Positions 1 to 9,083 are shown, numbered from the stretch's first letter. The stretch is 64,000 bases of DNA from Flavobacterium noncentrifugens (GCF_900100375.1 NZ_FNEZ01000005.1:271913-335912), one strand, 5' to 3'. Notes: generated by a model from the letters alone, not told the origin. Numbers and translations are program-made.

Positions 1-1
1 A

Positions 2-52
2 GGTACAGAAGCCGAAGTGAATAAGAAACTCGAAGAGCTTAAAAAGCAATAA
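2..52 (+). CDS. C-terminal end of an unidentified protein (partial)
   Basis: An open frame enters from the left edge and ends in TAA at 50-52; the 16 visible residues (GTEAEVNKKLEELKKQ) are charged and helix-like. It is followed at once by a strong intrinsic terminator, which supports this as a real gene end. Too little is visible to name it. Confidence 0.6.
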   Translation, partial: GTEAEVNKKLEELKKQ

Positions 53-69
53 TACTTTTGCAATAATAA

Positions 70-100
70 AAAAGCCTTACAGCAATGTAAGGCTTTTTCT
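70..100 (+). terminator. Intrinsic terminator of the partial first gene
   Basis: Perfect 10-bp stem (72-81 with 86-95), GCAA tetraloop and a T run after the 3' arm. It lies 18 nt after the stop codon. Confidence 0.85.
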
Positions 101-106
101 TTTGAA

Positions 107-160
107 CCTTAAGGGATTAAAATCTATTAAGCTTAATAAAACTCAATCCCTTAATGGTTT
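107..160. repeat. Small dispersed repeat with TTAAGGGATT inverted arms
   Basis: TTAAGGGATT (109-118) is repeated inverted as AATCCCTTAA (145-154). A related sequence lies at 26557-26605, sharing TTAAGGGATTAA, TATTAAGC and TTAATGGTTTAT. Both copies sit directly downstream of a gene end. On the minus strand this copy may also act as a terminator for the kinase gene ending at 168. Confidence 0.5.
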
Positions 161-167
161 ATATTTT

Positions 168-782
168 CTAAAACAATCCGTTTAATTCCGCATTGATCTT
201 ATTCATAATCATTCCCAGATCTTCAGGATTGTTGACAAAATCAATATTGTCTACATCAATGATCAATAACTTTCCTTTGGTGTACGTTTGAACCCAAGCT
301 TCGTAACGTTCGTTCAAACGGCTTAAATAATCAATTGAAATCGAATTTTCATATTCACGGCCGCGTTTGTGGATTTGGTTTACAAGATTCGGAATCGAGC
401 TTCGCAGGTAAATCAACATGTCCGGCGCTTCAACCAATGATTCCATCAATTCAAACAAAGAAGAATAATTCTGGAAATCACGGTTCGTCATCAAACCCAT
501 CGCATGCAGGTTTGGGGCAAAAATGTGCGCATCTTCATAAATCGTACGATCCTGTATGATCTTTTTCCCGCTTTCGCGGATTTGAAGAACCTGTCGGAAA
601 CGGCTGTTCAAAAAGTAAATCTGCAAATTAAACGACCAGCGTTCCATCTGATGGTAAAAATCGTCAAGATATGGATTGTCGACCACGTCCTCAAAATGCG
701 GTTCCCATTTGAATTGTTTCGCCAGCAAACGCGTTAAAGTAGTCTTTCCCGCGCCAATGTTTCCTGCTACTGCTATGTGCAT
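168..782 (-). CDS. Deoxynucleoside kinase (dAK/dGK family)
   Basis: A 204-residue protein of the deoxynucleoside kinase family, which phosphorylates deoxynucleosides with ATP in the salvage pathway in the cytoplasm. Visible motifs are the P-loop GNIGAGKTT at residues 7-15, the DRTIYEDAHIF segment (DRS-type motif) near residue 78, and an arginine-rich lid (QIHKRGREYE) near 136. Length is usual for bacterial dAK/dGK enzymes. Its ATG overlaps the stop of the upstream gene by one base (TAATG), so the two are probably translationally coupled. Exact nucleoside preference cannot be read from sequence. Confidence 0.9.
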   Translation of the reverse strand: MHIAVAGNIGAGKTTLTRLLAKQFKWEPHFEDVVDNPYLDDFYHQMERWSFNLQIYFLNSRFRQVLQIRESGKKIIQDRTIYEDAHIFAPNLHAMGLMTNRDFQNYSSLFELMESLVEAPDMLIYLRSSIPNLVNQIHKRGREYENSISIDYLSRLNERYEAWVQTYTKGKLLIIDVDNIDFVNNPEDLGMIMNKINAELNGLF

Positions 783-1573
783 TATGGTAATATGATTTTA
801 TAATTCGTAATTCCGTCGGTTGTAAAAATAGATAAAATTTGGTCTCTGACCGTAAAACTTTTGAAGCTTTTTTCGGGAATTGAAAGCGGTGTCGGCTTGT
901 TGTTTTTGATGTCCAATGCAAACAATTGATTGTCCAATGAATATAAAATCCAGTTGTCAGATGCAAAGCGCACGCGGTCAAAATCGGGAAGTTTCCCTAA
1001 ATCAGCCATTTTTCCATAAACATCGCAGGCGAATCTTTCGTGGTTTTCATCGATCCATTGGAAATAATTAAAATCGGATTCATAGTATTTTAATTTTCCG
1101 GTAAACGGAACCGTGATCGACTTGTATTCGTTTTTCAGATAATCGAAAAGCCCGATCTGCTGGGACAAACTGTTGTAAATCCACAATCGATTTTGCGCGG
1201 CCATTCCGGTTCCTGCCACGACAATCGGAACCTGGTTTTCTGAAAAACTGATTTTCTGGGTTTCGTTCAATTGGTTATCCAATAAAATCACAGTGTTGAA
1301 ATTTTCATAAAACAGCATGATTTTCAGCGGATTTTGCAAATCGACTTTCGTGATTTTCCCTAAAGCCAGGTTTTTATACTGCAAAATCAGGCTGTCTTTT
1401 TCTTTATTGAAAGTGTTGTTGATGATAAAATATTTCCATCCGAATTTATCATAACCCAAAAAAGTATCGGCGGCAAACGCAAAAGAATTAATTTTGGAAA
1501 CTGCAATTTTTGGGTTTTGGGCAAAGCTGCCTGACATCCACAACATTAAAAAAAACAACACATATTTTTTCAT
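782..1573 (-). CDS. Secreted conserved protein, probable beta-propeller
   Basis: A 263-residue protein from the ATG at 1573 (MKKYVLFFLMLWMSGSFAQ); the frame stays open to 1600 but the earlier start would put nine residues before a clean signal peptide. After the signal peptide it is rich in beta-strand with alternating aromatic residues and repeated 'LLDNQ/YSLDN/ALDIKN' segments, which suggests propeller blades. It lacks recognisable catalytic motifs. Transcribed ahead of the deoxynucleoside kinase with a one-base TAATG overlap. No function is known to me; the pairing with a cytoplasmic kinase may reflect only shared transcription. Confidence 0.7.
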   Translation of the reverse strand: MKKYVLFFLMLWMSGSFAQNPKIAVSKINSFAFAADTFLGYDKFGWKYFIINNTFNKEKDSLILQYKNLALGKITKVDLQNPLKIMLFYENFNTVILLDNQLNETQKISFSENQVPIVVAGTGMAAQNRLWIYNSLSQQIGLFDYLKNEYKSITVPFTGKLKYYESDFNYFQWIDENHERFACDVYGKMADLGKLPDFDRVRFASDNWILYSLDNQLFALDIKNNKPTPLSIPEKSFKSFTVRDQILSIFTTDGITNYKIILP

Positions 1574-1660
1574 AACCGCTAAAGTACAATCTTTTAACAA
1601 AACATTGTTACAAAAATAAATGCCATTCGTCCATCTTTGTTTTGCTAAAAATTACTCCAA

Positions 1661-2557
1661 ATGAAAAAGTTCACTCTTTCCTTTTTACTGATTATTGTCG
1701 GATTTATAAATGCTCAGGCTCAGGACTTTCAAGGCATGGCGGTATACGAATCCAAAACCAGCACTTCTGATCTTAAATCGAGATTTGAAGGCAACAAAGA
1801 CATTACGCCCGAGATGCGCAAGATGATTGAAGACCGCATGAAAGGCATGTTTGAAAAAACATTCATCCTGAATTTCGATAAAATCACATCGACTTATAAA
1901 GAAGAAGAAAAACTCGACGCACCCGGACAACAGCAAAGCCAGTTTGGTGGTGGCGTAAAAATGATGGCTTCAATGATGGGGGGCGGCGGAACGTTTTACA
2001 AAAACATTAAAGACAAAAATTATGTCGTGGATAAAGAATTCATGGGAAAAGAATTCCTTGTCAAAGATTCGCTTCCAAAACTGAACTGGAAAATGGAATC
2101 GGAAACGCGGCAAATTGGCGGTTACAATTGCTTTAAAGCGACTGCCGTTCGTCCGGTGAGCAAATCGGATCTGCGGAATATCAAATTCAAAAACGACAAA
2201 AAAGACGCTGCTAAAACCGAAAGTAAAGAAAAAACGACCAGCATTATGGAAGAACTCGAAATGCCTGAAAACATTACGATCACTGCCTGGTATACACCGG
2301 AAATCCCTGTGAGTCAAGGCCCGGAAAATTATTGGGGATTGCCTGGTTTGATCCTTGAAGCCAACGACGGGAAAACAACGATCTTGTGTTCGAAAATCGT
2401 CCTGAATCCAAAAGACAAAGCCGTAATTAAAGCGCCAACAAATGGAAAAGTGATCTCGCAAAAAGAATATGACGAAACCGTTGTAAAGAAAATGGAAGAG
2501 ATCCGGAAAATGAATTCGGGAAGAAATGGCAACGGAATGCCGATGCGCATGCCTTAA
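1661..2557 (+). CDS. GLPGLI family secreted protein
   Basis: A 298-residue protein with an N-terminal signal peptide ending near AQAQ. The family signature GLPGLI is literally present (NYWGLPGLILEAND, about residues 222-235). A Met/Gly-rich stretch (KMMASMMGGGG) lies near residue 105 and the C-terminus is Asn/Gly/Met-rich. The family is typical of Bacteroidota, its function unknown, and it is often encoded beside an outer-membrane receptor, as here: the stop is followed by only 12 nt before the barrel gene's ATG. Inference: periplasmic or surface partner of that barrel. Confidence 0.88.
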   Translation: MKKFTLSFLLIIVGFINAQAQDFQGMAVYESKTSTSDLKSRFEGNKDITPEMRKMIEDRMKGMFEKTFILNFDKITSTYKEEEKLDAPGQQQSQFGGGVKMMASMMGGGGTFYKNIKDKNYVVDKEFMGKEFLVKDSLPKLNWKMESETRQIGGYNCFKATAVRPVSKSDLRNIKFKNDKKDAAKTESKEKTTSIMEELEMPENITITAWYTPEIPVSQGPENYWGLPGLILEANDGKTTILCSKIVLNPKDKAVIKAPTNGKVISQKEYDETVVKKMEEIRKMNSGRNGNGMPMRMP

Positions 2558-2569
2558 TTGCTGTATTTT

Positions 2570-5326
2570 ATGAAGAATTTTTTGCTATTTGCCCTGCTTT
2601 TTATTACTGCTTTTTCCTTTTCGCAAAACGTCAAGCTCGACGGTTTGATTCTCGATAATTCGGATAAACCGCTTGAAATGGCAAATGTCATGGCGATCCA
2701 TTCGGGAACGAATGCGATGGATTCGTATGCGATCACGAATGACAAGGGAAAATACCAATTGACGTTAAAACCGAATGCGACTTATACGGTAAAAGTCAGT
2801 TATCTTGGCATGCAATCGAAAGATGTTACCATCACAACTTCTACACAAAACGCCTCTCAAAACATTAAGCTTGAAGCTGGCGGAATCGAATTGCAAGGCG
2901 TGGAAGTCGTGCGTGAAATGCCGGTTTCGATCAAAGGCGACACGATCGTTTACAATGCGGATTCTTTTAAATCGGGAACCGAAAGAAAACTCGAAGATGT
3001 GCTTAAAAAACTGCCTGGAGTAGAAGTTAATGCCGATGGTGAAATAGAAGTGGAAGGCAAAAAAGTCCAGAAATTAATGGTCGAAGGCAAGGATTTTTTC
3101 GACGGGGATACCAAACTCGGCGTGAAGAATATTCCGGCAGATGCAATCGACAAGATTCAGGTTTTGCGCAATTACAACGAAGTCTCAGCACTCAAAGGAC
3201 TCGAAAATAACGAGGAGAATGTCGCGATGAACATCAAACTCAAAAAAGGCAAAAAGAACTTTTGGTTTGGCGATATGACCGCCGGAATTGGCGTTGGGCA
3301 CGAAGACCGCCGTTATGTGATCAATCCGAAATTGTTTTATTACAGTCCGGAATACAGCATCAATCTGATTGGGAATTTCAACAACATTGGCGAATTGCCA
3401 TTTACGCCTCAGGATTATTTCAAATTTACCGGCGGATTTAAAAGCCTGATGAAAAAGGGTGGAACCGGATTTAATGTTTCGTCGAATGACCTCGGATTGA
3501 CGTTGCTTCGGAACAACCGCGCAAAGGAAATTGAAACACAATTCGGCGCGACAAATTTTGCTTACAATGTCAATAAAGCGTGGAGTTTAAGCGGATTTGC
3601 AATTGTTTCATCAACACTGACCGAGCTCGAAACCAAATCACAAACGACAAGAAGCGATTTGCTAAACGGAATCGGAAACCAGCAAAATACTGAAACAAAA
3701 ATCAATACCGATGAAGCGACAAACCAGAAGAGCAATCTTGCACTCGTGAAACTGAGTTCGAGTTATAAACCGAATACGAAATTGCAATTCGACTATGATG
3801 CGCTGTTCAAAAAGTCATCCCAAAATGAATATTCGAATTTATTTACGCAAACGACCGCATCTGCTTTAAGCGATTCGCAAACAGTCAACACGCTTAAAAA
3901 ACAAGATCCGATTTCGCTGAACCAGAACGTGAATTTGTATTATACACAAAGCGACAAAAATGTTTTTGCGTTTGAAATGCAGCATTTATTCCAGCAGGAA
4001 GATCCGTTTTACAACGCGAATCTGGGGCGAAACCCTTTTCCGGATTCGTTGCTGCCGCAGAATCAGGGCGACGATCTGGGCATTGCCGATCAGTCGCGAT
4101 ACGATTTAAACCAAAACCGCTTTGTAAAGACCAATAAAGTCGATTCGAAGTTTGATTATTATTACATGCTGACGCCGAAATCGAACATCAACGTTACTTT
4201 GGGAAATACGTATTCGTATCAGAATTTTGATTCGGATATTTTTCAGATTTTGGATAATAACAGTGTGAATGACCTGAATCCGAATACCGATAATGACGTC
4301 GCTTACAGTTTTAACGATGTATTTTTAGGGCTGCATTACAAATTCATTACGGGGAAATTTACGATCAATCCGGGTTTCAGCGTGCATCGGTACAATACTT
4401 TTAACAATCAGCTGGAAAGCAAAGCGAGTGATGATTTTTACAGATTTCTGCCCGATGTATATGCGATTTACCAACTCAAAAAATCGGAATCGCTGACGTA
4501 TAATTATGCAATGACTACTGATTTCACCGATATCAATAAACTCGCCGAAGGGTATGTCATGAACGGCTACAATTCGCTTTTCAAAGGAAACCGTTACCTC
4601 GAAAATGCTTTAGTGCAAACGCATTCGCTGCGGTATTTTAAATACAACATGTTCAATTTTACGAATATTTTCGGATTTGTGAATTACAGCCGAAGGATGG
4701 ACGCGGTGAAAAACAAGGCGAAATTCATTGGAATCAACCAATCATCCGAACCGTATAATTCTAATTTTGCAGATGAAATGCTGACTGGTGTTGGAAATTA
4801 CGGGCGCTCTTTCGGAGATTATAAAGCTTCGGTGAATGCCAATGTGAATTGGTCAAAATTCAACAACATCCGCATCACGCCAATTACGAACCTTGAAATT
4901 CCCGAAACAACAGAATCGTTTACGCAAAGCTACACAGCGAAATTAGCTACAAATTATAAAGATTTTCCGAATATTGAAGTCGGCTACAACATCGCGATTA
5001 ACCATTACCAACAAAATACATTTTATACGGAAAAACCGTCAGTGAAACTCGATTATTATTTTATGGACGCTTTTTCATTTGTATCCGAATATGAATATTT
5101 TCATTATACGAGTAAGGACGATACGATCAATAATGAATATGATTTCCTGAGTGCGAGCCTGATTTACCAGAAGAAGAGCAGTAAATGGGAATATAAGGTT
5201 TCAGCTACGAATTTGCTGAATACGACGACTTTAAACGACGACAGCTTTACGCAATTTTCAACGCGGACTTCCCAATATCAGGTGCAGCCGCGTTACGTGA
5301 TTTTTTCGTTGAAATACAATTTGTAA
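2570..5326 (+). CDS. Outer-membrane beta-barrel protein, TonB-dependent receptor-like
   Basis: A 918-residue protein starting at ATG 2570 (MKNFLLFALLFITAFSFSQ); an in-frame TTG at 2558 abuts the GLPGLI stop but would add residues before the signal peptide. Order: signal peptide (1-19), carboxypeptidase-regulatory-like beta-sandwich (about 20-95), plug-like segment with NADSFKSG..LEDVLKKLPGVEV and GKKVQKLMVEGKDFF (about 115-215), then a long barrel rich in alternating aromatic strands ending in LKYNL. No obvious TonB box is seen. Likely co-transcribed with the GLPGLI gene. Substrate unknown. Confidence 0.85.
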   Translation: MKNFLLFALLFITAFSFSQNVKLDGLILDNSDKPLEMANVMAIHSGTNAMDSYAITNDKGKYQLTLKPNATYTVKVSYLGMQSKDVTITTSTQNASQNIKLEAGGIELQGVEVVREMPVSIKGDTIVYNADSFKSGTERKLEDVLKKLPGVEVNADGEIEVEGKKVQKLMVEGKDFFDGDTKLGVKNIPADAIDKIQVLRNYNEVSALKGLENNEENVAMNIKLKKGKKNFWFGDMTAGIGVGHEDRRYVINPKLFYYSPEYSINLIGNFNNIGELPFTPQDYFKFTGGFKSLMKKGGTGFNVSSNDLGLTLLRNNRAKEIETQFGATNFAYNVNKAWSLSGFAIVSSTLTELETKSQTTRSDLLNGIGNQQNTETKINTDEATNQKSNLALVKLSSSYKPNTKLQFDYDALFKKSSQNEYSNLFTQTTASALSDSQTVNTLKKQDPISLNQNVNLYYTQSDKNVFAFEMQHLFQQEDPFYNANLGRNPFPDSLLPQNQGDDLGIADQSRYDLNQNRFVKTNKVDSKFDYYYMLTPKSNINVTLGNTYSYQNFDSDIFQILDNNSVNDLNPNTDNDVAYSFNDVFLGLHYKFITGKFTINPGFSVHRYNTFNNQLESKASDDFYRFLPDVYAIYQLKKSESLTYNYAMTTDFTDINKLAEGYVMNGYNSLFKGNRYLENALVQTHSLRYFKYNMFNFTNIFGFVNYSRRMDAVKNKAKFIGINQSSEPYNSNFADEMLTGVGNYGRSFGDYKASVNANVNWSKFNNIRITPITNLEIPETTESFTQSYTAKLATNYKDFPNIEVGYNIAINHYQQNTFYTEKPSVKLDYYFMDAFSFVSEYEYFHYTSKDDTINNEYDFLSASLIYQKKSSKWEYKVSATNLLNTTTLNDDSFTQFSTRTSQYQVQPRYVIFSLKYNL

Positions 5327-5363
5327 TAAATATTTAATGACTGTCGGATGCCGAGTTTCAGGA

Positions 5364-5421
5364 TTCAGATGTACGATTTAATGAAGATGCGGATGCTGAT
5401 AGCGTAAATCGTACATCTGAA
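5364..5421. repeat. Perfect 17-bp inverted repeat between convergent genes
   Basis: TTCAGATGTACGATTTA at 5364-5380 is exactly inverted at 5405-5421, with a 24-nt loop; ATCGTACAT is repeated again at 5422-5430. It lies between the barrel gene (plus) and the hydrolase (minus), so it may act as a bidirectional transcription end, although no long T run follows. Confidence 0.6.
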
Positions 5422-5431
5422 ATCGTACATT

Positions 5432-6199
5432 TTATGGCAGCCATTGTTTGACTTTTGCAACTACGAATGCTTTGTATTTTCCGCTGTCTGTGCAATGTCC
5501 GGTTCCGGGAATGATCAGGCATTCGCTGGCTGTAGCTACTCCGGCGTTGTTGTTTTGTGTGAGCCCGGTTTTGAACTCATTCGCATTCGCATTCATAACG
5601 TCATCATTTAGCGTGCTCATGTAAGCGACCGGAAATAAAATCGCGCTGCCTTTCCAGGTATCGCCGCCCGAGCATTCGAGAATCACACCTTTGATACCTT
5701 CGATTGGTGAAATTCCGGCCTGGCCAGGAAGCACTAAGGCAAAGCTGTTGTTTCCGCCGCGCGACAATCCGCCAATGATCACTTTGTTTCTCGGGATGTC
5801 AAAAATCGTGGTAAGATCAACGATCACTTCGTTTATTTGGCCTTTAAAACGCAGATTTGTTTCTGCTAACGTACTGTTTTCGGGTATGTCGTAAGAGGTT
5901 GTTACGGCAACATAGCCTTGTTGTGCCAACGCAATACACTGGTCGTTTAATGTAGCATCATTTTCATCTGTTCCGTCGCCGTGCGCCAGGATCACGATTC
6001 CTTTTCTTGTAGCTTCGGTTTCGGCTTCCTGGTAAAATCGCTTGTATTTAAATGTAGATGCCTGCATGACTTCGTCTTTTACCGGAATTCGCGTAGTTGG
6101 ATCATCAGCCGCTGGTGTGCTGTTACTGCTGTCATCATCGGAGCAGGAAAAAGTCAAAAGGGACAAAAAGAGCGCTGGTAATATCAGTAATTTTTTCAT
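5432..6199 (-). CDS. Alpha/beta-hydrolase lipoprotein
   Basis: A 255-residue protein with a lipoprotein signal (LLTFSCSDDDSS, lipobox Cys at about residue 19) and an acidic linker, which in Bacteroidota often directs lipoproteins to the surface. The hydrolase fold is indicated by ILAHGDG (oxyanion region), the nucleophile elbow GGLSRGG (Ser near residue 146) and a C-terminal GTGHC His. Dienelactone hydrolase/esterase-like; substrate unknown. Single gene, convergent with the outer-membrane barrel gene. Confidence 0.78.
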   Translation of the reverse strand: MKKLLILPALFLSLLTFSCSDDDSSNSTPAADDPTTRIPVKDEVMQASTFKYKRFYQEAETEATRKGIVILAHGDGTDENDATLNDQCIALAQQGYVAVTTSYDIPENSTLAETNLRFKGQINEVIVDLTTIFDIPRNKVIIGGLSRGGNNSFALVLPGQAGISPIEGIKGVILECSGGDTWKGSAILFPVAYMSTLNDDVMNANANEFKTGLTQNNNAGVATASECLIIPGTGHCTDSGKYKAFVVAKVKQWLP

Positions 6200-6273
6200 G
6201 ATGTTTATTTTTAGTTTTTGAATGATTTAAACCTTAACCCTGGTTTGCTGATTCAAAAGTGCATCAAATCTCC

Positions 6274-6281
6274 CAAACATA
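6274..6281 (-). promoter_or_regulatory. Candidate -7 box (TATGTTTG) for the lipoprotein hydrolase
   Basis: On the minus strand this reads TATGTTTG, a match to the Bacteroidota TAnnTTTG box, 75 bp before the start codon. No convincing TTG box at the normal distance. Confidence 0.35.
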
Positions 6282-6332
6282 AAATGTACTTCAATCCAAC
6301 GGCGGTTTTGAATATACGAACTGCGGAAAATA

Positions 6333-6363
6333 AAAAACCTTCACCGGGAAGATGAAGGTTTTT
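6333..6363 (-). terminator. Intrinsic terminator of metK
   Basis: An 11-bp stem (AAAAACCTTCA with TGAAGGTTTTT) with a 9-nt loop, 20 nt beyond the metK stop; A/T runs flank both arms, so it can work in both directions. Confidence 0.8.
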
Positions 6364-6382
6364 AATATCTGTAAAGAAAAAA

Positions 6383-7633
6383 TTACAATCCGAATTCGGC
6401 TTTTACTTTGTCTACAAAGTCTAATTTTTCCCATGTAAACAAGTCAACTGTCAATACTTTTTCTTCGCCGTTTGGCGTTCTGAAGGTTTTGGTTACCGTT
6501 TCAGGTTTGCGTCCCATGTGTCCGTAAGCAGCGGTTTCGCTATAAATCGGGTTTCTGAGTTTCAAACGTTGTTCGATGAAATAGGGGCGCATGTCGAAGA
6601 TCGCTTCTACTTTCTTGCTGATTTCCCCATCGGTTAAATCCACTTTGGAAGTTCCATAAGTCACCACGTTGATGGATGTTGGTTTTGCCACTCCGATAGC
6701 ATACGAAACCTGAACTAAGATTTCATCGGCAACACCGGCAGCCACTAAGTTTTTGGCAATATGACGCGTCGCATAAGCAGCGCTTCGGTCTACTTTACTC
6801 GGATCTTTTCCTGAAAAAGCACCGCCACCGTGAGCCCCTTTTCCGCCGTAAGTATCCACAATGATTTTTCTTCCTGTCAAACCCGTATCTCCGTGTGGCC
6901 CGCCAATGACGAATTTTCCGGTTGGATTGATGTGATAGGTAATTTGGTCATTGAATAAATGGGCATATTGAGGGTATTTCGCTTTTACTCTCGGAATTAA
7001 GATCGAAACCAAATCTGATTTGATTTTTGCCAGCATCGAAGCTTCGTCATCGAAATCATCGTGTTGCGTAGAAATTACAATGGCATCAATGCGTTGTGGT
7101 TTGTTGTCATCAGAATATTCTAAGGTTACCTGCGATTTCGCATCCGGGCGCAAATAGGTGATTTCGGAATTTTCCCTTCTCAAATTTGCCAGTTCCCGCA
7201 ACAAGGCATGGGATAAATCCAAGGCCAGTGGCATGTAGTTTTCAGTTTCATTGGTGGCATATCCAAACATCATTCCCTGATCTCCGGCGCCTTGTTCTTC
7301 TTTGCTGGCACGGTCTACACCTTGGTTGATGTCTTGCGATTGTTCGTGGATTGCAGATAAAATTCCGCAAGAATTGGCCTCAAACATGTATTCGCTTTTA
7401 GTATAGCCGATTTTTTTGATGACATCGCGGGCAATTTGCTGCACGTCAAGATATGTTTTTGATTTTACTTCGCCTGCAAGGATTACTTGTCCGGTTGTAA
7501 CCAAAGTTTCACAGGCTACTTTAGATTCTGAATCAAACGCCAGAAAATTATCGATTAAAGCATCTGAAATCTGATCGGCAATTTTGTCAGGATGTCCTTC
7601 ACTAACTGATTCCGACGTGAATAAATAAGCCAT
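6383..7633 (-). CDS. metK: S-adenosylmethionine synthetase
   Basis: Makes SAM from methionine and ATP in the cytoplasm. The 416-residue protein carries the family signatures: [16 protein letters not shown] near residue 14, [12 protein letters not shown] near 115, and the glycine-rich [13 protein letters not shown] and [19 protein letters not shown] stretch near 245-285. It is about 30 residues longer than E. coli MetK, with insertions in the middle as in other Bacteroidota. It sits next to the methionine biosynthesis block but on the opposite strand and has its own promoter and a SAM-II-like leader (7673-7750). Confidence 0.97.
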   Translation of the reverse strand: MAYLFTSESVSEGHPDKIADQISDALIDNFLAFDSESKVACETLVTTGQVILAGEVKSKTYLDVQQIARDVIKKIGYTKSEYMFEANSCGILSAIHEQSQDINQGVDRASKEEQGAGDQGMMFGYATNETENYMPLALDLSHALLRELANLRRENSEITYLRPDAKSQVTLEYSDDNKPQRIDAIVISTQHDDFDDEASMLAKIKSDLVSILIPRVKAKYPQYAHLFNDQITYHINPTGKFVIGGPHGDTGLTGRKIIVDTYGGKGAHGGGAFSGKDPSKVDRSAAYATRHIAKNLVAAGVADEILVQVSYAIGVAKPTSINVVTYGTSKVDLTDGEISKKVEAIFDMRPYFIEQRLKLRNPIYSETAAYGHMGRKPETVTKTFRTPNGEEKVLTVDLFTWEKLDFVDKVKAEFGL

Positions 7634-7672
7634 AAAAAATTTATTTTAAATTAATTTGGAAGGTAAAAACAG

Positions 7673-7750
7673 GATTGCAGGAAGCTAAAGGAGAATTTCT
7701 GCTTTAGCATTTTTTTAATGAGGTTGCAATCAGTCAAATTTTTCCTCTCG
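7673..7750 (-). promoter_or_regulatory. SAM-II-like riboswitch candidate in the metK leader
   Basis: Read on the minus strand: P1 5' arm GAGG (7747-7744), P2 strand AATTTG (7740-7735), UUGCA just before the P1 3' arm CCTC (7723-7720), an A-rich linker ATTAAAAAAAT, then GCTAAAG (7708-7702). This order and the conserved UUGCA, A-rich linker and GCUAAA match the SAM-II (metA) motif. GCTAAAG can instead pair with CTTTAGC (7690-7684) and GATTGCA (7731-7725) with TGCAATC (7679-7673), giving a nested alternative fold that destroys the ligand core. The element starts about 10 nt after the predicted -7 box. Confidence 0.6.
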
Positions 7751-7761
7751 ATTTTCGGTTG

Positions 7762-7769
7762 CAAATGTA
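7762..7769 (-). promoter_or_regulatory. -7 box (TACATTTG) of metK
   Basis: Exact TAnnTTTG match on the minus strand. Transcription would start near 7755, placing the SAM-II-like element at the very 5' end of the mRNA. No clear TTG box about 20 bp upstream. Confidence 0.6.
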
Positions 7770-7917
7770 GGAAACCGTTTTTGATTGGTAAAACTATTAA
7801 CGTTTAATTTATCGTCGAGGGAATGAATCTATACATTTATTCTACTTTTGCTGAAAAAAATCACATTGCGATACTGTTAAGAAGATAAATACCTGATCCT
7901 TTGTATTATTTTTTTGT

Positions 7918-7925
7918 TAGATTTG
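7918..7925 (+). promoter_or_regulatory. -7 box (TAGATTTG) of the T9SS protein gene
   Basis: Exact TAnnTTTG match 26 bp before the ATG at 7951; the -33 TTG is not well placed (7901-7903). Confidence 0.45.
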
Positions 7926-7950
7926 TGAATCAATTTAAAAATCAACTATT

Positions 7951-8943
7951 ATGAAAAAAACTTTACTCTTATTGTCTGCTGTTTTTGCAATTGGAACTGC
8001 CCAGGCGCAAAATGTTTACAGTTATGACTTTAGCGGTGTTACCGCTGATTTAACTACCGCGGGATTTACTAGAACTAATCAAAGTACATTAGCATCTGCA
8101 ACAACATTATGGAGCATTGCTAGTTATTTGCCTGGAGTAGCTACTGCTACAAACGGGGGGCAATTTCAAAATCAGGTTTATACCACAGGTCAGGCTTACC
8201 CTGCACCACTAGGTCAAAATGGAGTTGCTAACGGTTTTGCTTTAGTTAACTATACCAGTTCTACTAGTACCGCTGCAACTGGCGCTACACTTAGCAACTG
8301 GTTAATAACTCCTTCTATTACAGTACAAAATGGTGATGTTGTTTCTTTCTACACTAGAGTTGGAACATTTACTGCAAATGGAACAACCTCTTACGCAGAC
8401 AGATTGGAATTCAGAATGAGTAGCAATGGCGATTTCACAACCTCTCCATCAGCAGGCCCAACTGATGTTGGTGATTTCACAGCTTTATTAGTTACTGTAA
8501 ATCCAAATCTACTTACAACAGCAAATTCTTATCCGCAAGTTTGGACGAAATATAGCGCAACAATTTCAGGACTTAATGAGGCGACTTCTGCGAAATTTGC
8601 TTTCAGATATTTCGTAACTGATGGAGGTCCGGTGGGTGATAACTCAAGCCTTATTGGAATCGATACTTTTTCTGTTGACCGTACTTTAGCAACTGCGGAT
8701 TTCTTCGCATCAAACTTTGCTGTATATCCAAACCCTGCTACCAATGTTTTGAACGTTGAAACTAAAAACAATACAGAGCTAAGCCAGTTGCAATTGACCG
8801 ATATTAACGGAAGAATCGTTAAAGAAGTGAAAGCTTCAGGAGTTTCGAATCAAATCAACATCAGCGAATTGAATACAGGAGTTTACTTCTTGAAAGCAAC
8901 TTCTGCACAAGGTGTTGGAACAACAAAAATCGTTAAAAACTAA
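7951..8943 (+). CDS. T9SS-secreted protein with choice-of-anchor-J-like domain
   Basis: A 330-residue protein: signal peptide (MKKTLLLLSAVFAIGTAQAQ), then a beta-rich, Thr/Ser/Gly-rich domain (about 22-245) beginning YSYDFSGV and including NWLITPSITVQNGDVVSFYTR, typical of the choice-of-anchor-J (cleaved-adhesin-like) fold, and a C-terminal type A sorting domain (VYPNPATNVLNVE ... LNTGVYFLKAT ... KIVKN, about 253-330). Such proteins leave through the type IX system and are anchored or released at the surface. Codon use is more A/T-ending than in neighbours, as in highly expressed genes of this group. No catalytic motif is visible. Confidence 0.85.
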   Translation: MKKTLLLLSAVFAIGTAQAQNVYSYDFSGVTADLTTAGFTRTNQSTLASATTLWSIASYLPGVATATNGGQFQNQVYTTGQAYPAPLGQNGVANGFALVNYTSSTSTAATGATLSNWLITPSITVQNGDVVSFYTRVGTFTANGTTSYADRLEFRMSSNGDFTTSPSAGPTDVGDFTALLVTVNPNLLTTANSYPQVWTKYSATISGLNEATSAKFAFRYFVTDGGPVGDNSSLIGIDTFSVDRTLATADFFASNFAVYPNPATNVLNVETKNNTELSQLQLTDINGRIVKEVKASGVSNQINISELNTGVYFLKATSAQGVGTTKIVKN

Positions 8944-8962
8944 TTTAAGTTTTCAATATTTT

Positions 8963-8995
8963 AAAACCCGTTTTTTTTGACGGGTTTTTTTATGG
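8963..8995 (+). terminator. Intrinsic terminator of the T9SS protein gene
   Basis: AAAACCCGT (8963-8971) pairs with ACGGGTTTT (8980-8988), followed by a T run; 20 nt after the stop. Confidence 0.85.
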
Positions 8996-9083
8996 AATGA
9001 AAATTTTAATGTTAAAATTTGAAATTGGGTTTGGTGAATCCAAAAACAATTCAGAAGTTTGTTCCAACGAAAAGATCGAAAAA

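Larger units (their letters stand above)
7634..7950. other. Divergent regulatory region between metK and the T9SS protein
   Basis: 317 bp without a long gene. The left half holds the metK leader and -7 box. The right half holds two plus-strand TAnnTTTG matches, TACTTTTG at 7843-7850 and TAGATTTG at 7918-7925; the second is the more likely promoter of the gene starting at 7951, given the short leaders usual in this group. Confidence 0.6.

Noticed and set aside
1970..2461. A 163-codon frame antisense to the GLPGLI gene
   Set aside because: Phe/Arg/His-rich shadow of a clear gene on the other strand.
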